This document shows, in pieces, positions 50,599 to 59,951 of a DNA stretch of 64,000 bases. The notes beneath the pieces were generated by a model. The model was given only the letters and a program-made list of their open reading frames with translations. It did no database searches and was not told the origin of the DNA. Origin of the DNA: Pseudobutyrivibrio sp. UBA3626 (GTDB taxonomy: Bacteria > Bacillota > Clostridia > Lachnospirales > Lachnospiraceae); assembly GCA_002373675.1 (NCBI GenBank), contig DFLF01000017.1, forward strand, positions 186,001 to 250,000, read 5' to 3'. Every line of letters begins with the position of its first letter. Position 1 is the first letter of the stretch. The translations under genes were made by a program, and so were the position numbers.

Positions 50599-51243
50599 TT
50601 AGTTTTCCTTTAAAAATTTGATTGTTATATCTACATATATCAAATATACAATAAAGGATATTATCTCTAGTGCCTCTGAAATACCATACAAAACTTTGTT
50701 ATGAACATCAGTTAATAACGATGATGCTCCCAACCCAAAAGAAAATACCACATTAATAATAATCAGCCATAATACTACTCTCGATTTTGTGACATGGGCT
50801 GTTCCATTAAGTGATTTTGCAAGTTTTGATGAAACTACAATAACTACAACCATTTGAACCAATTCAACCACTTCTTCTGCTACATCAATTATTTTATCAA
50901 TATTTCCTTTATTTGTAATAAATAGAATTATTCCAATAACAATATCTGTTAATATAATCATAATTGACAGAACATATGGAACATAAAACATCTTGTCATC
51001 TCGACCTGCAATTCTAAGTCCCCAAATGTTAAAAATATCTCCTGCAATCATTAATATCATTCCAAGAATAATCATTATTGCTATTATAACTCCAGGAACC
51101 TCTCCAAATTCACTAATTATAGTCTTAACATCCTGCACAGAAACAATTGCCTGAACTATCCCCATCAAAATGGTTCCAGCAATAATCATAATCTCTGCTA
51201 TATGGATTTTTTCTATACCTCTATGGGCGTTTGGATATGTCAT
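50599..51243 (-). CDS. Seven-helix-like membrane protein, unknown
   Basis: The 214-residue protein has about six to seven hydrophobic segments, a short hydrophilic N-terminus (MTYPNAHRGIEKIHIA) and no recognisable motif. It lies between preA and the DUF6077-like gene set on the same strand and starts 32 nt after the upstream gene. I cannot assign a family. Confidence 0.6.
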   Translation of the reverse strand: MTYPNAHRGIEKIHIAEIMIIAGTILMGIVQAIVSVQDVKTIISEFGEVPGVIIAIMIILGMILMIAGDIFNIWGLRIAGRDDKMFYVPYVLSIMIILTDIVIGIILFITNKGNIDKIIDVAEEVVELVQMVVVIVVSSKLAKSLNGTAHVTKSRVVLWLIIINVVFSFGLGASSLLTDVHNKVLYGISEALEIISFIVYLIYVDITIKFLKEN

Positions 51244-51275
51244 ATATAAACCTCCATTCCATCATCGTAAAAAAG

Positions 51276-52043
51276 TTATACTACTGAAGAAGAGCCATAT
51301 ATCATGTACTCACCCAGATCTTTAACAAGTGTGTATTTGTAACTCTTTGCTGCCGCATTAAGCGAATCAACATTCGTTGTGCCAAAATAATCTTTCTTCT
51401 TGATTACGATGTAATCAACACTGCTTACCGCCGCGAAGTTGAATACAGGTGTTGGCGCTTCGTCATAATGACTTGAACCTGCTTCTAAAATATTTGCATC
51501 CTGATTACAATCTTTAACTCCAATTTTATAATCTTCAGGAAGAAGAACCAGGTGAGTTCCAACAGTATCTGCAATCTCTACAACATCTGTATGATATGGA
51601 TTTGATTGCCTGCTTGTTGTGAAATTCTTGAATGTCCATTGAAGAGGGACACTTGCTTCTACAAGAAAGACAACTGCAGTTGCAATAACAATTCCAATGC
51701 ACCAAAGCTTCTTCTTTTTATCAGGTGCTTTTCTTACTAAGAACGGCAAAAGTATAGCAAATCCAATCAGTATAGCCGGTATTGCCGGGAAAATGTAATA
51801 TATAACACCCGCATCATCAACCGGTATAAATTCAAATGCATACTCTAAGAATTCCAAAGCAAATATCATTACAAGAATTACAATGCAATATATGATATAG
51901 CTTCTTATTCCGTTACTTTTCAGATTACATATTGCAATTACAGCAAGGGTAATTATTATAGCCAGATATATCCCTACAAATTCGTTTCCAAAAGTATTTA
52001 ATGCTTTTCTCACGAAATCAATACTGTCTATTAATGCTTCCAT
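51276..52043 (-). CDS. Membrane protein with C-terminal extracytoplasmic domain
   Basis: The 255-residue protein has about four helices in the first 140 residues and a soluble C-terminal domain. Its end ('VDYIVIKKKDYFGT...YKYTLVKDLGEYMIYG') matches the middle of the larger neighbour at 53098-54534 ('YEYFVCSNNEYLRK...YGFELLKEVGDYVVYKN'). The two are therefore related, but this one lacks the phosphatase domain. It follows the DUF6077-like gene at 52046 by 2 nt. Confidence 0.7.
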   Translation of the reverse strand: MEALIDSIDFVRKALNTFGNEFVGIYLAIIITLAVIAICNLKSNGIRSYIIYCIVILVMIFALEFLEYAFEFIPVDDAGVIYYIFPAIPAILIGFAILLPFLVRKAPDKKKKLWCIGIVIATAVVFLVEASVPLQWTFKNFTTSRQSNPYHTDVVEIADTVGTHLVLLPEDYKIGVKDCNQDANILEAGSSHYDEAPTPVFNFAAVSSVDYIVIKKKDYFGTTNVDSLNAAAKSYKYTLVKDLGEYMIYGSSSVV

Positions 52044-52045
52044 AT

Positions 52046-53098
52046 CTATTTACCTTTTTCTTTTCTAAAACAATTGATTATTACAAGTATCACTATAGTA
52101 ATTGCAATCAATCCGCCAAGTCCTGCCGCAATCGGATAACCGTAATTACTCATTAACGCAGCTATAGGTATTATAAAAAGATATCGGATAAACCAAACAA
52201 AAGCTCTTAGCGGTTTGTGAGCGCTCATCTCACAACCGGTAGCATATCCGTATATAAAACCAAGTGGCAAAACCATCGATGAAAGAAGTGTTATACCATT
52301 CCATATATTTTGAGGAATTGAGATATTAAGTGAACCATTTACAAATAACAGTACAATACATAGACAGGCAAACAGAATCTCCGTCCACTTCTTGTATTTT
52401 GAAAGCTTAATATTATATCCGAAAAATATATACTCTATACGTTTGTATATCCCCATAAATACAATCATAAGTGGCACAATCATTATATTTAAGACTGTCT
52501 TCATATCACTTATTCCAAGATTTTTCGCGATAACAATATACAAGACTTCAATAAGCTTCGTATGACCGGTAGCATTACTGCCAAGCTCGCCGTTAATAAC
52601 ATTATATACGCCAATAATATCGTTTTTTTGCATCCAAAAAATACTAAGATAAGTATCATCTTTCGGGCTTGGCAAAATAAACATCAACGAAACTATTATA
52701 TATAAAACGAGAAATACAACAGCAATAACATCATGCATAACAGGCTTTAATGTCTTTAGATCATCTACTAATTCTACACGTATAATTTTAATAACAATCT
52801 TAATAATTATAATTACAATTGATGCAATTAAAACGATTGTAAGAAACAAATTAACATAACCTGTTATAGTCTCTACAAAATCTGATAGATTATAAGAAGT
52901 GCTGCTAATATATAATCCTGCTATTTCAAAAGAAAAGAATATTATAAGAAAGCCACTTACATAATCATCTAAAACTCTTGTAGCAAGAGGCATCTTATTA
53001 AAAACTTCACTTATTCTAAAAGCAAAATTAAAAATTACTCCCGAAGCCATGGGAAGAATTACCAAATATAAAATTATAGGAAAAATATTTGTCATCAT
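52046..53098 (-). CDS. DUF6077-like multi-pass membrane protein (copy 2)
   Basis: The 350-residue protein has about nine to ten helices. An external segment 'LPSPKDDTYLSIFWMQKNDIIGVYNVINGELGSN' in part follows the first third, the place where GT-C-type glycosyltransferases keep acidic active-site loops. It has the same general layout as the gene at 54548-55600. The ATG overlaps the TAA of the phosphatase-fusion gene by one base. A role in surface glycan assembly is inference. Confidence 0.68.
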   Translation of the reverse strand: MMTNIFPIILYLVILPMASGVIFNFAFRISEVFNKMPLATRVLDDYVSGFLIIFFSFEIAGLYISSTSYNLSDFVETITGYVNLFLTIVLIASIVIIIIKIVIKIIRVELVDDLKTLKPVMHDVIAVVFLVLYIIVSLMFILPSPKDDTYLSIFWMQKNDIIGVYNVINGELGSNATGHTKLIEVLYIVIAKNLGISDMKTVLNIMIVPLMIVFMGIYKRIEYIFFGYNIKLSKYKKWTEILFACLCIVLLFVNGSLNISIPQNIWNGITLLSSMVLPLGFIYGYATGCEMSAHKPLRAFVWFIRYLFIIPIAALMSNYGYPIAAGLGGLIAITIVILVIINCFRKEKGK

Positions 53099-54534
53099 TA
53101 TTCTATCTCTTCAAATTGCGAAGCACTTGTATTATAGGCTTCAAGTTCATATTTACCTTTGTTATATTTTACAACTGTAATTGACGTATTGTCCAAAAAC
53201 GACGTCTCGGATATTTCTTCCGGAAACATAGTATAAAAAAGCCATGCGAGGGCACCATGACCTACAACAAGTACATTGCTATTATCAGGTGCATTAGATA
53301 CTATGGAATACAAGGCGCTATTATAATTCTTTACTATTGTATACTTTGTTGTTGCACCAACAGGTGATACATATTTTGAATCACCTATTTTCCCATAATA
53401 AGATTCCTCATTATAATCAGGGTATCTTTGTTTGGCTTCCTCATGTGTAAGTCCTTCAAGTTCTCCGGCATATAAATCATTTAATGCTTTTGACACCTTT
53501 ATATTTGAAGTACTGTTTTTGTTTTCCCCAAGTATATTCTTTGCAGTGTCTTTCGTCCTTGTCAGTTCAGATGTATACACTATATCAAAATTAATATCTT
53601 GCAGAGCCTGTCCTGTCAGCTTTGCTTCATTTATTCCGTTGCTTGTGAGCTTAGTATCGGTCTTGCTACCGGCAAATGTATTATTTGCATTGGCTTCTGT
53701 CTCACCATGGCGGACAAAATACAATGTTAATTCCTTGGTGTTCTTGTATACTACATAATCACCGACTTCTTTTAATAGTTCAAACCCATACGCCTCTGCC
53801 TGCTTACGAAGATACTCATTATTAGAACATACAAAATATTCATAGTTAAACAAACTTGCGTATTTTGACAAGCTAAATGAGCTTGAATTATAGGTGGTTT
53901 TGGGGATAACGACTTCGGAAAGAACCAACGCAGATGAATACTGCCTTATACCATATTTAAAGTCGTCACCGGCGTGAATATTATAGGCTTCATCAAGTTG
54001 AACTAACACCTTAGGTTTAATCCACTTCCCTTTATCATCTTTTGCGACTTGCCTAACGCCATAAATCTCACCTTCGTAGCATCTGCTATCTTCAGTTATG
54101 GCATCGCTTATTGCTACAACATAGTCTGGAACCTTATCAGGATTCTCTGCTATTTTATATCCTCTTGTTGCAAAGGAAGACACACTCAAGAAGAAGCAAC
54201 ATATACAAAAAGCGATTGCCAATCTTACACGTTGCTTTTTTCTTAAGTCTTCTAAAATTTTCACGAATGTATACGCAATTATTGGCACAACAAAGAAAAG
54301 CCACGACAGTCTTTCATACTCTGCAAATCCTGGAAGAATCCTCCCAAATATCAACTTAACAGTTATCGGACAGAAAAACAAAACAATAGAAATAACAATA
54401 AGAATAAGAACTTTTTTTATCCTAACATCCCATTTATTTCTGTTTTTAAACAGCAAAAATAAGCTGATTATATATATAACAATCCAGCCGGCACTAATCC
54501 ATTTATGCAATTGTATGTCAGAGAATAAATCCAT
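53098..54534 (-). CDS. Membrane protein fused to a histidine phosphatase domain
   Basis: The 478-residue protein has about four helices to residue 130, then a soluble domain shared with the gene at 51276-52043 (about 135-270). A complete phosphoglycerate-mutase-like histidine phosphatase domain follows (about 272-478). The latter has 'LYFVRHGETEANANN', 'DIVYTSELTRTKDTA', the glutamate in 'LNDLYAGELEGLTHEEA' and 'VLVVGHGALAWLF'. By membrane topology the phosphatase would lie on the same face as the soluble domain, probably outside. The fusion is unusual. It is the second gene of the DUF6077-like set. Confidence 0.82.
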   Translation of the reverse strand: MDLFSDIQLHKWISAGWIVIYIISLFLLFKNRNKWDVRIKKVLILIVISIVLFFCPITVKLIFGRILPGFAEYERLSWLFFVVPIIAYTFVKILEDLRKKQRVRLAIAFCICCFFLSVSSFATRGYKIAENPDKVPDYVVAISDAITEDSRCYEGEIYGVRQVAKDDKGKWIKPKVLVQLDEAYNIHAGDDFKYGIRQYSSALVLSEVVIPKTTYNSSSFSLSKYASLFNYEYFVCSNNEYLRKQAEAYGFELLKEVGDYVVYKNTKELTLYFVRHGETEANANNTFAGSKTDTKLTSNGINEAKLTGQALQDINFDIVYTSELTRTKDTAKNILGENKNSTSNIKVSKALNDLYAGELEGLTHEEAKQRYPDYNEESYYGKIGDSKYVSPVGATTKYTIVKNYNSALYSIVSNAPDNSNVLVVGHGALAWLFYTMFPEEISETSFLDNTSITVVKYNKGKYELEAYNTSASQFEEIE

Positions 54535-54547
54535 AGCACAATCTCAC

Positions 54548-55600
54548 TTAACCAACAATTCTTTTTTCAAACAAATACAATATAGCAAATACAAGTGTAG
54601 GAATGTTTATAATAATTAAAGTAAATATCGCTCTGATTTGTATTTTTCTCTCGCAAACAAACTCCGTAACCATTAGGATTACCATCTCAAGAGGAAGCAT
54701 CAAAAATCCCATATTACTTGCGCCACACCCTGCTAATACAAGTAAAAACATTTCAAATACATCCCTCTTTTTATTCTCTTTATCATTTACATAAACAATC
54801 CATTCAAAAATCAACATTGGCATGATAATCATGGATGTCACATGCTTTCCATAGGTCGGCCAATTAAGTAGTATATCAGCAATGTCTCCATTCATAAACT
54901 CATAAAGAATAACCATAAAAGTAACAAATAGAGACATTTTTTTTATGTCATAATCAAAAAATCTTTTTGAAACAATCCACCAAACCAAATAAGACATTAT
55001 TATTAAAACTCCAGGCAAATAGGTATAAACCATCGCCAAAGGAGTCACTCCACAAATAACCGAGAGCATAGCCTCAAAGGAGTACCATCCTGAAAGCTTA
55101 AATTTGGTATTTACTTTAGATATATCTGTTATTTCTGTACCAGTAGCGTCGTCTACAACATAGAATTCATCTGTCTCGACCATATCATTGGCAAGCGCCA
55201 CATATGTCTTGTTATCACCATAGCATGATGGTGTAAATATCGTCGCTCTCCCTGCCTGATAAAGCACTAACACCAGCATTATTATAAAGAACATATTTGT
55301 AAAATACTTCTTCGCATCACTAGAGAAGAAATCTTTTACTTTCTTTATTACAATCCTACGTCTCTTTATCAGCATAAATACTATAAAACCAGTAAAAAGA
55401 ATCATTACAACTATAAAAATATACAGCGGCACATGAAACTTTGTCTGCATAAGCGCACACGGAATTGATATCACTGTCCAAAGCCCAAATATGATTACAA
55501 GAGACATAGGCATCCAATATGCAATTGTTCTGTCTTTATCACCAAAGACAAGGGACATGGCTATTGGTAGTCCCACAAATAAAAGCAAAAATACAATCAT
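54548..55600 (-). CDS. DUF6077-like multi-pass membrane protein (copy 1)
   Basis: The 350-residue protein has about nine helices and the external segment 'IFTPSCYGDNKTYVALANDMVETDEFYVVDDATGTE' in part, near residues 125-160. I associate this pattern with the DUF6077 family of Lachnospiraceae. It precedes the phosphatase-fusion gene by 13 nt. The order [DUF6077-like, partner] occurs twice in a row here (54548/53098 and 52046/51276), a module duplication. Function unknown; GT-C-like transfer at the membrane is possible. Confidence 0.72.
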   Translation of the reverse strand: MIVFLLLFVGLPIAMSLVFGDKDRTIAYWMPMSLVIIFGLWTVISIPCALMQTKFHVPLYIFIVVMILFTGFIVFMLIKRRRIVIKKVKDFFSSDAKKYFTNMFFIIMLVLVLYQAGRATIFTPSCYGDNKTYVALANDMVETDEFYVVDDATGTEITDISKVNTKFKLSGWYSFEAMLSVICGVTPLAMVYTYLPGVLIIMSYLVWWIVSKRFFDYDIKKMSLFVTFMVILYEFMNGDIADILLNWPTYGKHVTSMIIMPMLIFEWIVYVNDKENKKRDVFEMFLLVLAGCGASNMGFLMLPLEMVILMVTEFVCERKIQIRAIFTLIIINIPTLVFAILYLFEKRIVG

Positions 55601-55617
55601 TTCAATCCTCTGTAGCT

Positions 55618-56421
55618 TTATCTATATAATATATATTTTCCATTTCCTAATGGCTTAAATCCTAGCTTTTCCATAATTCTAACACTAGGAGTATTCTTTT
55701 CATTCACATTTGCAATAATAGATTCCTTCTCAAGTCTGTCAAATGTATATTCAACAATTGCAGCGCAAACTTCTGTCGCAATACCCTTGTTTTGATATTC
55801 CTTCTTAACCTGATATGATAATTCCACTTGATTGGTATCACAACTATCTTTGCTCTCTACGCCGGCTCTCCCAATTACTTCGTTTGTGGATTTATCAATT
55901 ATAAGCCATAGACCATACCCATAGAACTTGTATATGCGCTCTATATATTCCTTCTCATACTCTTTCTCTTCATCATAATCAAAGAGCGGTTCTATATAGT
56001 CAGTCATGGATTTATCCTGATAAATATCAAGAATGGCCTGGAAATCTTCTATAGAATGTTCTCTTATAATACATCTTTTTGTCTCTAAAATGGTAAGTGG
56101 AATATTGTGAAATCTTGCATCTACCACTTCTAGGTCTCGTCTCTCAACTCTACAAAGATCTTGCACAACATATGCTGATGACAAGTATTCTCCTGGAGTT
56201 GATTCAAAGCCCAGCACCCCTATATCATGGGCTTCCAGAAGTGAAATGGTATCATTAGACTTAGCAATGCCAATATAAGTTTTTTCATTTAAAAAAGGTT
56301 GCCAATTAGCATTTACCATATCAGCAACCTTAACATATTCATTAATGTCAGGTGGAAATTCCTTGTATAACTTCCCCTCCTCTTCCAAAGAAAGGTCATT
56401 AATAATCACAAAGTCAGACAT
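55618..56421 (-). CDS. GNAT acetyltransferase with N-terminal HAD-like remnant
   Basis: The 267-residue protein has a C-terminal GNAT domain of the RimJ/RimL type from about residue 115: 'RCIIREHSIEDFQAILDIY', 'SYQVKKEYQNKGIATEVCAAIVEYTFD' and 'NTPSVRIMEKLGFKPLG'. The first 110 residues resemble the latter part of a HAD-type phosphatase ('IAKSNDTISLLEAHDIGVLGFE') without its catalytic DxD. I chose the ATG at 56421 with AAGGTG 8 nt upstream; this overlaps the dapF stop by 8 nt. Acceptor unknown. Confidence 0.8.
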   Translation of the reverse strand: MSDFVIINDLSLEEEGKLYKEFPPDINEYVKVADMVNANWQPFLNEKTYIGIAKSNDTISLLEAHDIGVLGFESTPGEYLSSAYVVQDLCRVERRDLEVVDARFHNIPLTILETKRCIIREHSIEDFQAILDIYQDKSMTDYIEPLFDYDEEKEYEKEYIERIYKFYGYGLWLIIDKSTNEVIGRAGVESKDSCDTNQVELSYQVKKEYQNKGIATEVCAAIVEYTFDRLEKESIIANVNEKNTPSVRIMEKLGFKPLGNGKYILYR

Positions 56422-57250
56422 CAATTTCACCTTCGAAAACAATCTCTGCCGGCCCCGTCATATATACAATATTATCATCTTCATTGTATTCTATCGTAAG
56501 AAAACCACCAAGTAGTTCCACGTCAACAGGAGATTTAGTTATTCCATTTATGATACAGGATACTGCTGTGGCACATGCTCCCGTACCGCATGCAAGTGTC
56601 TCACCACTTCCTCTCTCCCATACTCTCATACGAACTCTGTTGTCATCAAGAATATTGACAAATTCTGTATTAATCTTATTAGGAAAGGCCTTGTAATTCT
56701 CAAATTTTGACCCAATTTTCTCTAAATCTAATTCTCTTACGTCCTCTTCCATTCTTATTACACAATGAGGATTACCCATAGAGATGCAATCAACTACATA
56801 CTCCTCTCCTGCAACCTCTATTGTTTCTCCAAGCATTTTCTCATTATCAGAAATAACCGGAACCTTTGCAGCAACAAATTCTGGACTTCCCATATCAACC
56901 CTAACAGATTTTACTTTGCCATCTACTACATTAAGCTCAAGTGTCTTAATTCCAGCAAGAGTCTCCACCGTAACAACCTTCTTATTGGTGAGACCTTTAT
57001 CATATACGAATTTGCCGACACATCTTATACCATTGCCACACATTTCTCCTCGAGAACCATCAGCATTGTACATAATCATTTGAAAATCAGCAACTTCTGA
57101 GGAGGCAATTAATATCAATCCATCAGAGCCTATTCCGAAGTGTCTATCACTAACTTTAATAGCAACATGGCTTGCATTCTCTATCATTTCTCTGGTGCAG
57201 TCAACATATACATAGTCGTTGCCACATCCTTGCATCTTAGTAAATTTCAT
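56414..57250 (-). CDS. dapF: Diaminopimelate epimerase
   Basis: This enzyme epimerises LL- to meso-diaminopimelate for lysine and peptidoglycan synthesis. The 278-residue protein has 'MQGCGNDYVYVD', the first catalytic cysteine in 'GEMCGNGIRCVGKFVYD' and the second in 'ETLACGTGACATAVS'. I chose the ATG at 57250 with AAAGGA 8 nt upstream. It lies between hisA (14 nt) and the GNAT gene (overlap). Confidence 0.95.
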   Translation of the reverse strand: MKFTKMQGCGNDYVYVDCTREMIENASHVAIKVSDRHFGIGSDGLILIASSEVADFQMIMYNADGSRGEMCGNGIRCVGKFVYDKGLTNKKVVTVETLAGIKTLELNVVDGKVKSVRVDMGSPEFVAAKVPVISDNEKMLGETIEVAGEEYVVDCISMGNPHCVIRMEEDVRELDLEKIGSKFENYKAFPNKINTEFVNILDDNRVRMRVWERGSGETLACGTGACATAVSCIINGITKSPVDVELLGGFLTIEYNEDDNIVYMTGPAEIVFEGEIDV

Positions 57251-57264
57251 AATTATATCCTTTA

Positions 57265-58044
57265 TTACACACCCTTTACACAAGAAAGTACCGTCTCATA
57301 ATTAAGTGGACCACCGAATAAATCCAGCGCTGAACCCACAGTGACATTCAATCTGTCATTTCCCAGCTCTTTAATAGCCATGACGTCATCGTAGTCTCCA
57401 ACGCCACCTGCATAAGTAATAGGAATCCCTTCCCATTTTCCCAACATTTCAACAAGTTCTTTCTCAATACCGCATTGCTTACCTTCAACATCTGCAGCAT
57501 GTATAAGAAATTCATCACAATATGCAGAAAGAGACTCTAGCAGTTCAAGTGTCACTTCTTCTTTAGTGAACTTCTGCCATCTATCGGTAACGACGAAATA
57601 TTCATCACCTTTTCTTCGGCAGCTAAGATCAAGTACAATATGCTCTTTACCTACAGCATCCACAAGTTTGTTAAGATTATCATAGTTAATCTTGCCATCT
57701 TTGAACACATACGATGTTACAATAACGTGACTTGCTCCAGCCTCTATATAACTTCTTGCATTGTCAGCATTGACTCCACCGCCTATTTGCATATTGTCAG
57801 GATACTCTCTTAACGCAGCAAGCGCTTGCTTTTTTGTAATCTCATAATAAGGACTGCCTATGTGATTAAGCATTATTACGTGACCGCCACGAAGTCCCTC
57901 TTTAGCATAAAAGGATGCAAAAAACGCAGCGTCCTTCTTTGACACAAAATTCTCGCTAGCCAAGTCTTCTTCATCATCAAGAGACCCGCCGACAATTTGC
58001 TTAACTTTTCCATTATGTATATCAATACACGGTCGAAATTCCAT
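57265..58044 (-). CDS. hisA: ProFAR isomerase, eukaryote-like HisA/HIS6 type
   Basis: This (beta/alpha)8 enzyme isomerises ProFAR to PRFAR in histidine synthesis. The 259-residue protein opens 'MEFRPCIDIHNGKVKQIVGG', which is the fungal HIS6 form (RPCIDIHxGxVKQIVGGTL). It has 'GGGVNADNARSYIEAGASHVIVTSYVF' in part and 'YAGGVGDYDDV', and lacks the bacterial HisA opening 'PAIDLxxGxxVRLxQG'. No other his genes are near; it sits between guaB and dapF. Confidence 0.88.
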   Translation of the reverse strand: MEFRPCIDIHNGKVKQIVGGSLDDEEDLASENFVSKKDAAFFASFYAKEGLRGGHVIMLNHIGSPYYEITKKQALAALREYPDNMQIGGGVNADNARSYIEAGASHVIVTSYVFKDGKINYDNLNKLVDAVGKEHIVLDLSCRRKGDEYFVVTDRWQKFTKEEVTLELLESLSAYCDEFLIHAADVEGKQCGIEKELVEMLGKWEGIPITYAGGVGDYDDVMAIKELGNDRLNVTVGSALDLFGGPLNYETVLSCVKGV

Positions 58045-58062
58045 AGTTCTCCTTATGACTTA

Positions 58063-59526
58063 TTACTCATCAACACTATAATTTGGTGCTTCTTTTGTTA
58101 TATGAATATCATGTGGATGTGATTCCTTAAGTGACGCAGCAGATATCTTAACGAACTTAGCTCTATCTTGAAGTTCTGGAATTGTTGGACATCCACAATA
58201 TCCCATACCTGATCTAATACCGCCAATAAGCTGGAATACCACATCTTCTAATGAACCCTTATATGCCACACGACCTTCAACTCCCTCAGGAACAAGCTTC
58301 TTTGCTCCTTCCTGGAAATATCTATCTTTAGAACCATTTTCCATAGCGGCAATAGAACCCATTCCACGATATACTTTATACTTTCTTCCCTGGAACAATT
58401 CGAATGTTCCTGGAGATTCATCACAGCCTGCAAACATTGACCCCATCATACATACAGAACCACCTGCTGCAAGTGCCTTAGTCATATCTCCAGAATACTT
58501 AATTCCACCATCAGCAATAATTGGTATATCTCTCTTCTTAGTTACCTCAAATACTTCCATAATGGCAGAAATCTGTGGAACACCAATACCGGCTACTACT
58601 CTTGTTGTACAAATAGAACCGGGACCTATACCTACTTTTACCGCATCTGCACCTGCATCAATAAGAGCATTGGCAGCTTCTGCCGTTGCAATATTGCCGG
58701 CAATAACTTGTAGCTCCGGGTATGCACTTTTAACTTTCTTAACAGCATCAATTATATTCTTAGAATGACCATGAGCAGAATCAAGGACTATTACATCTAC
58801 CTTAGCATCTACTAAAGCAGCTACTCTTTCCATCATATCCCCTGTGATTCCAACTCCTGCTCCACAGAGAAGTCTTCCCTGAGAATCTTTGGCAGAATCA
58901 GGATACTTAATCTGCTTTTCAATATCTTTAATCGTTATTAATCCACGAAGAATATTATTCTCGTCTACAATAGGAAGTTTCTCTTTACGCGCCTTAGCAA
59001 GGATTTTCTTGGCATCCTCTAAAGTAATTCCTACAGGTGCTGTAATTAGCCCTTCACTTGTCATAGACTCGCTGATTTTCTTAGAAAAATCTGTCTCAAA
59101 CTTTAAATCACGATTAGTAATGATACCTACTAATGTCTTGTCAGTCTCACTTTTTGTAATAGGAACACCGGATATACGGAATTTAGCCATTAAATCATCT
59201 GCATCTTTTATAGTATTATCTGGTGTAAGCGAAAATGGATCTGAAATAACTCCATTCTCAGATCTCTTTACCTTATCTACCTCATCCGCTTGCATCTCAA
59301 TTGGCATATTCTTATGAATAATTCCAATTCCTCCTTGACGAGCCATAGCAATTGCCATTCTATGTTCTGTAACAGTATCCATAGCGGCACTCATCATTGG
59401 AATATTAAGCTTAATCTTCTTAGTAAGATGTGTCTCTAGATTAATAAGGTTAGGCGTAACCTCAGAATACTGTGGCACCAAAAGCACATCATCAAATGTT
59501 ATTCCATTTCCAATTATTGTTCCCAT
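58063..59526 (-). CDS. guaB: IMP dehydrogenase
   Basis: This enzyme oxidises IMP to XMP with NAD, the first step to GMP. The 487-residue protein has 'GITFDDVLLVPQYSEV', two CBS domains at about 95-205, and the catalytic cysteine loop 'GPGSICTTRVVAGIG'. The flap follows ('GSMFAGCDESPG', 'YRGMGSIAAM'). It starts a run with hisA, dapF and the GNAT gene. Confidence 0.97.
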   Translation of the reverse strand: MGTIIGNGITFDDVLLVPQYSEVTPNLINLETHLTKKIKLNIPMMSAAMDTVTEHRMAIAMARQGGIGIIHKNMPIEMQADEVDKVKRSENGVISDPFSLTPDNTIKDADDLMAKFRISGVPITKSETDKTLVGIITNRDLKFETDFSKKISESMTSEGLITAPVGITLEDAKKILAKARKEKLPIVDENNILRGLITIKDIEKQIKYPDSAKDSQGRLLCGAGVGITGDMMERVAALVDAKVDVIVLDSAHGHSKNIIDAVKKVKSAYPELQVIAGNIATAEAANALIDAGADAVKVGIGPGSICTTRVVAGIGVPQISAIMEVFEVTKKRDIPIIADGGIKYSGDMTKALAAGGSVCMMGSMFAGCDESPGTFELFQGRKYKVYRGMGSIAAMENGSKDRYFQEGAKKLVPEGVEGRVAYKGSLEDVVFQLIGGIRSGMGYCGCPTIPELQDRAKFVKISAASLKESHPHDIHITKEAPNYSVDE

Positions 59527-59559
59527 GTCATTCCTTTCCTTTGTATATATTCTATTAGT

Positions 59560-59829
59560 TTAATCTTCCTTGCCATGCATATCACGAAATATTCCCGCTA
59601 TCATGTCGAACACAATCCATATTCCTCCACTAACAGTTGCTGCAAGAAATATAAGTACAATACTTATCAGTAAATCTTTGCTTGTTAATGTGTCGTTTGT
59701 AAAACCAACGAAAATGGTATAGATTGGTCTTATAAGGAAAATATATCCTCCCACAAATATGGATAGCCCAATACCAAGAACTGAAATAAGCTTAGCAATT
59801 ATCTTACATGCCTTTTCACTTAATTTCAC
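59560..59829 (-). CDS. Small two-helix membrane protein, unknown
   Basis: The 89-residue protein has two to three hydrophobic segments (about 12-33 and 50-75), a basic N-terminus and an acidic C-terminus (RDMHGKED). A GAGGTG site precedes the ATG. It lies 33 nt before guaB. No motif is recognised. Confidence 0.55.
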   Translation of the reverse strand: MKLSEKACKIIAKLISVLGIGLSIFVGGYIFLIRPIYTIFVGFTNDTLTSKDLLISIVLIFLAATVSGGIWIVFDMIAGIFRDMHGKED

Positions 59830-59888
59830 TTTGTCACCTCTTTTAAATATGCTATCTTCAAATTATAATAAATTATGATAACAAAAAA

Positions 59889-59915
59889 AGCACTATTTAT
59901 CAACGAAATAGTGCT
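59889..59915 (-). terminator. Terminator behind the PAP2-family gene
   Basis: The perfect 10-bp stem AGCACTATTT/AAATAGTGCT is followed by TTTTTTT on the minus strand, 37 nt after the stop at 59952. Confidence 0.85.
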
Positions 59916-59951
59916 ATAATTTAAGCATTTTTATGAAGAACAATAATTACA

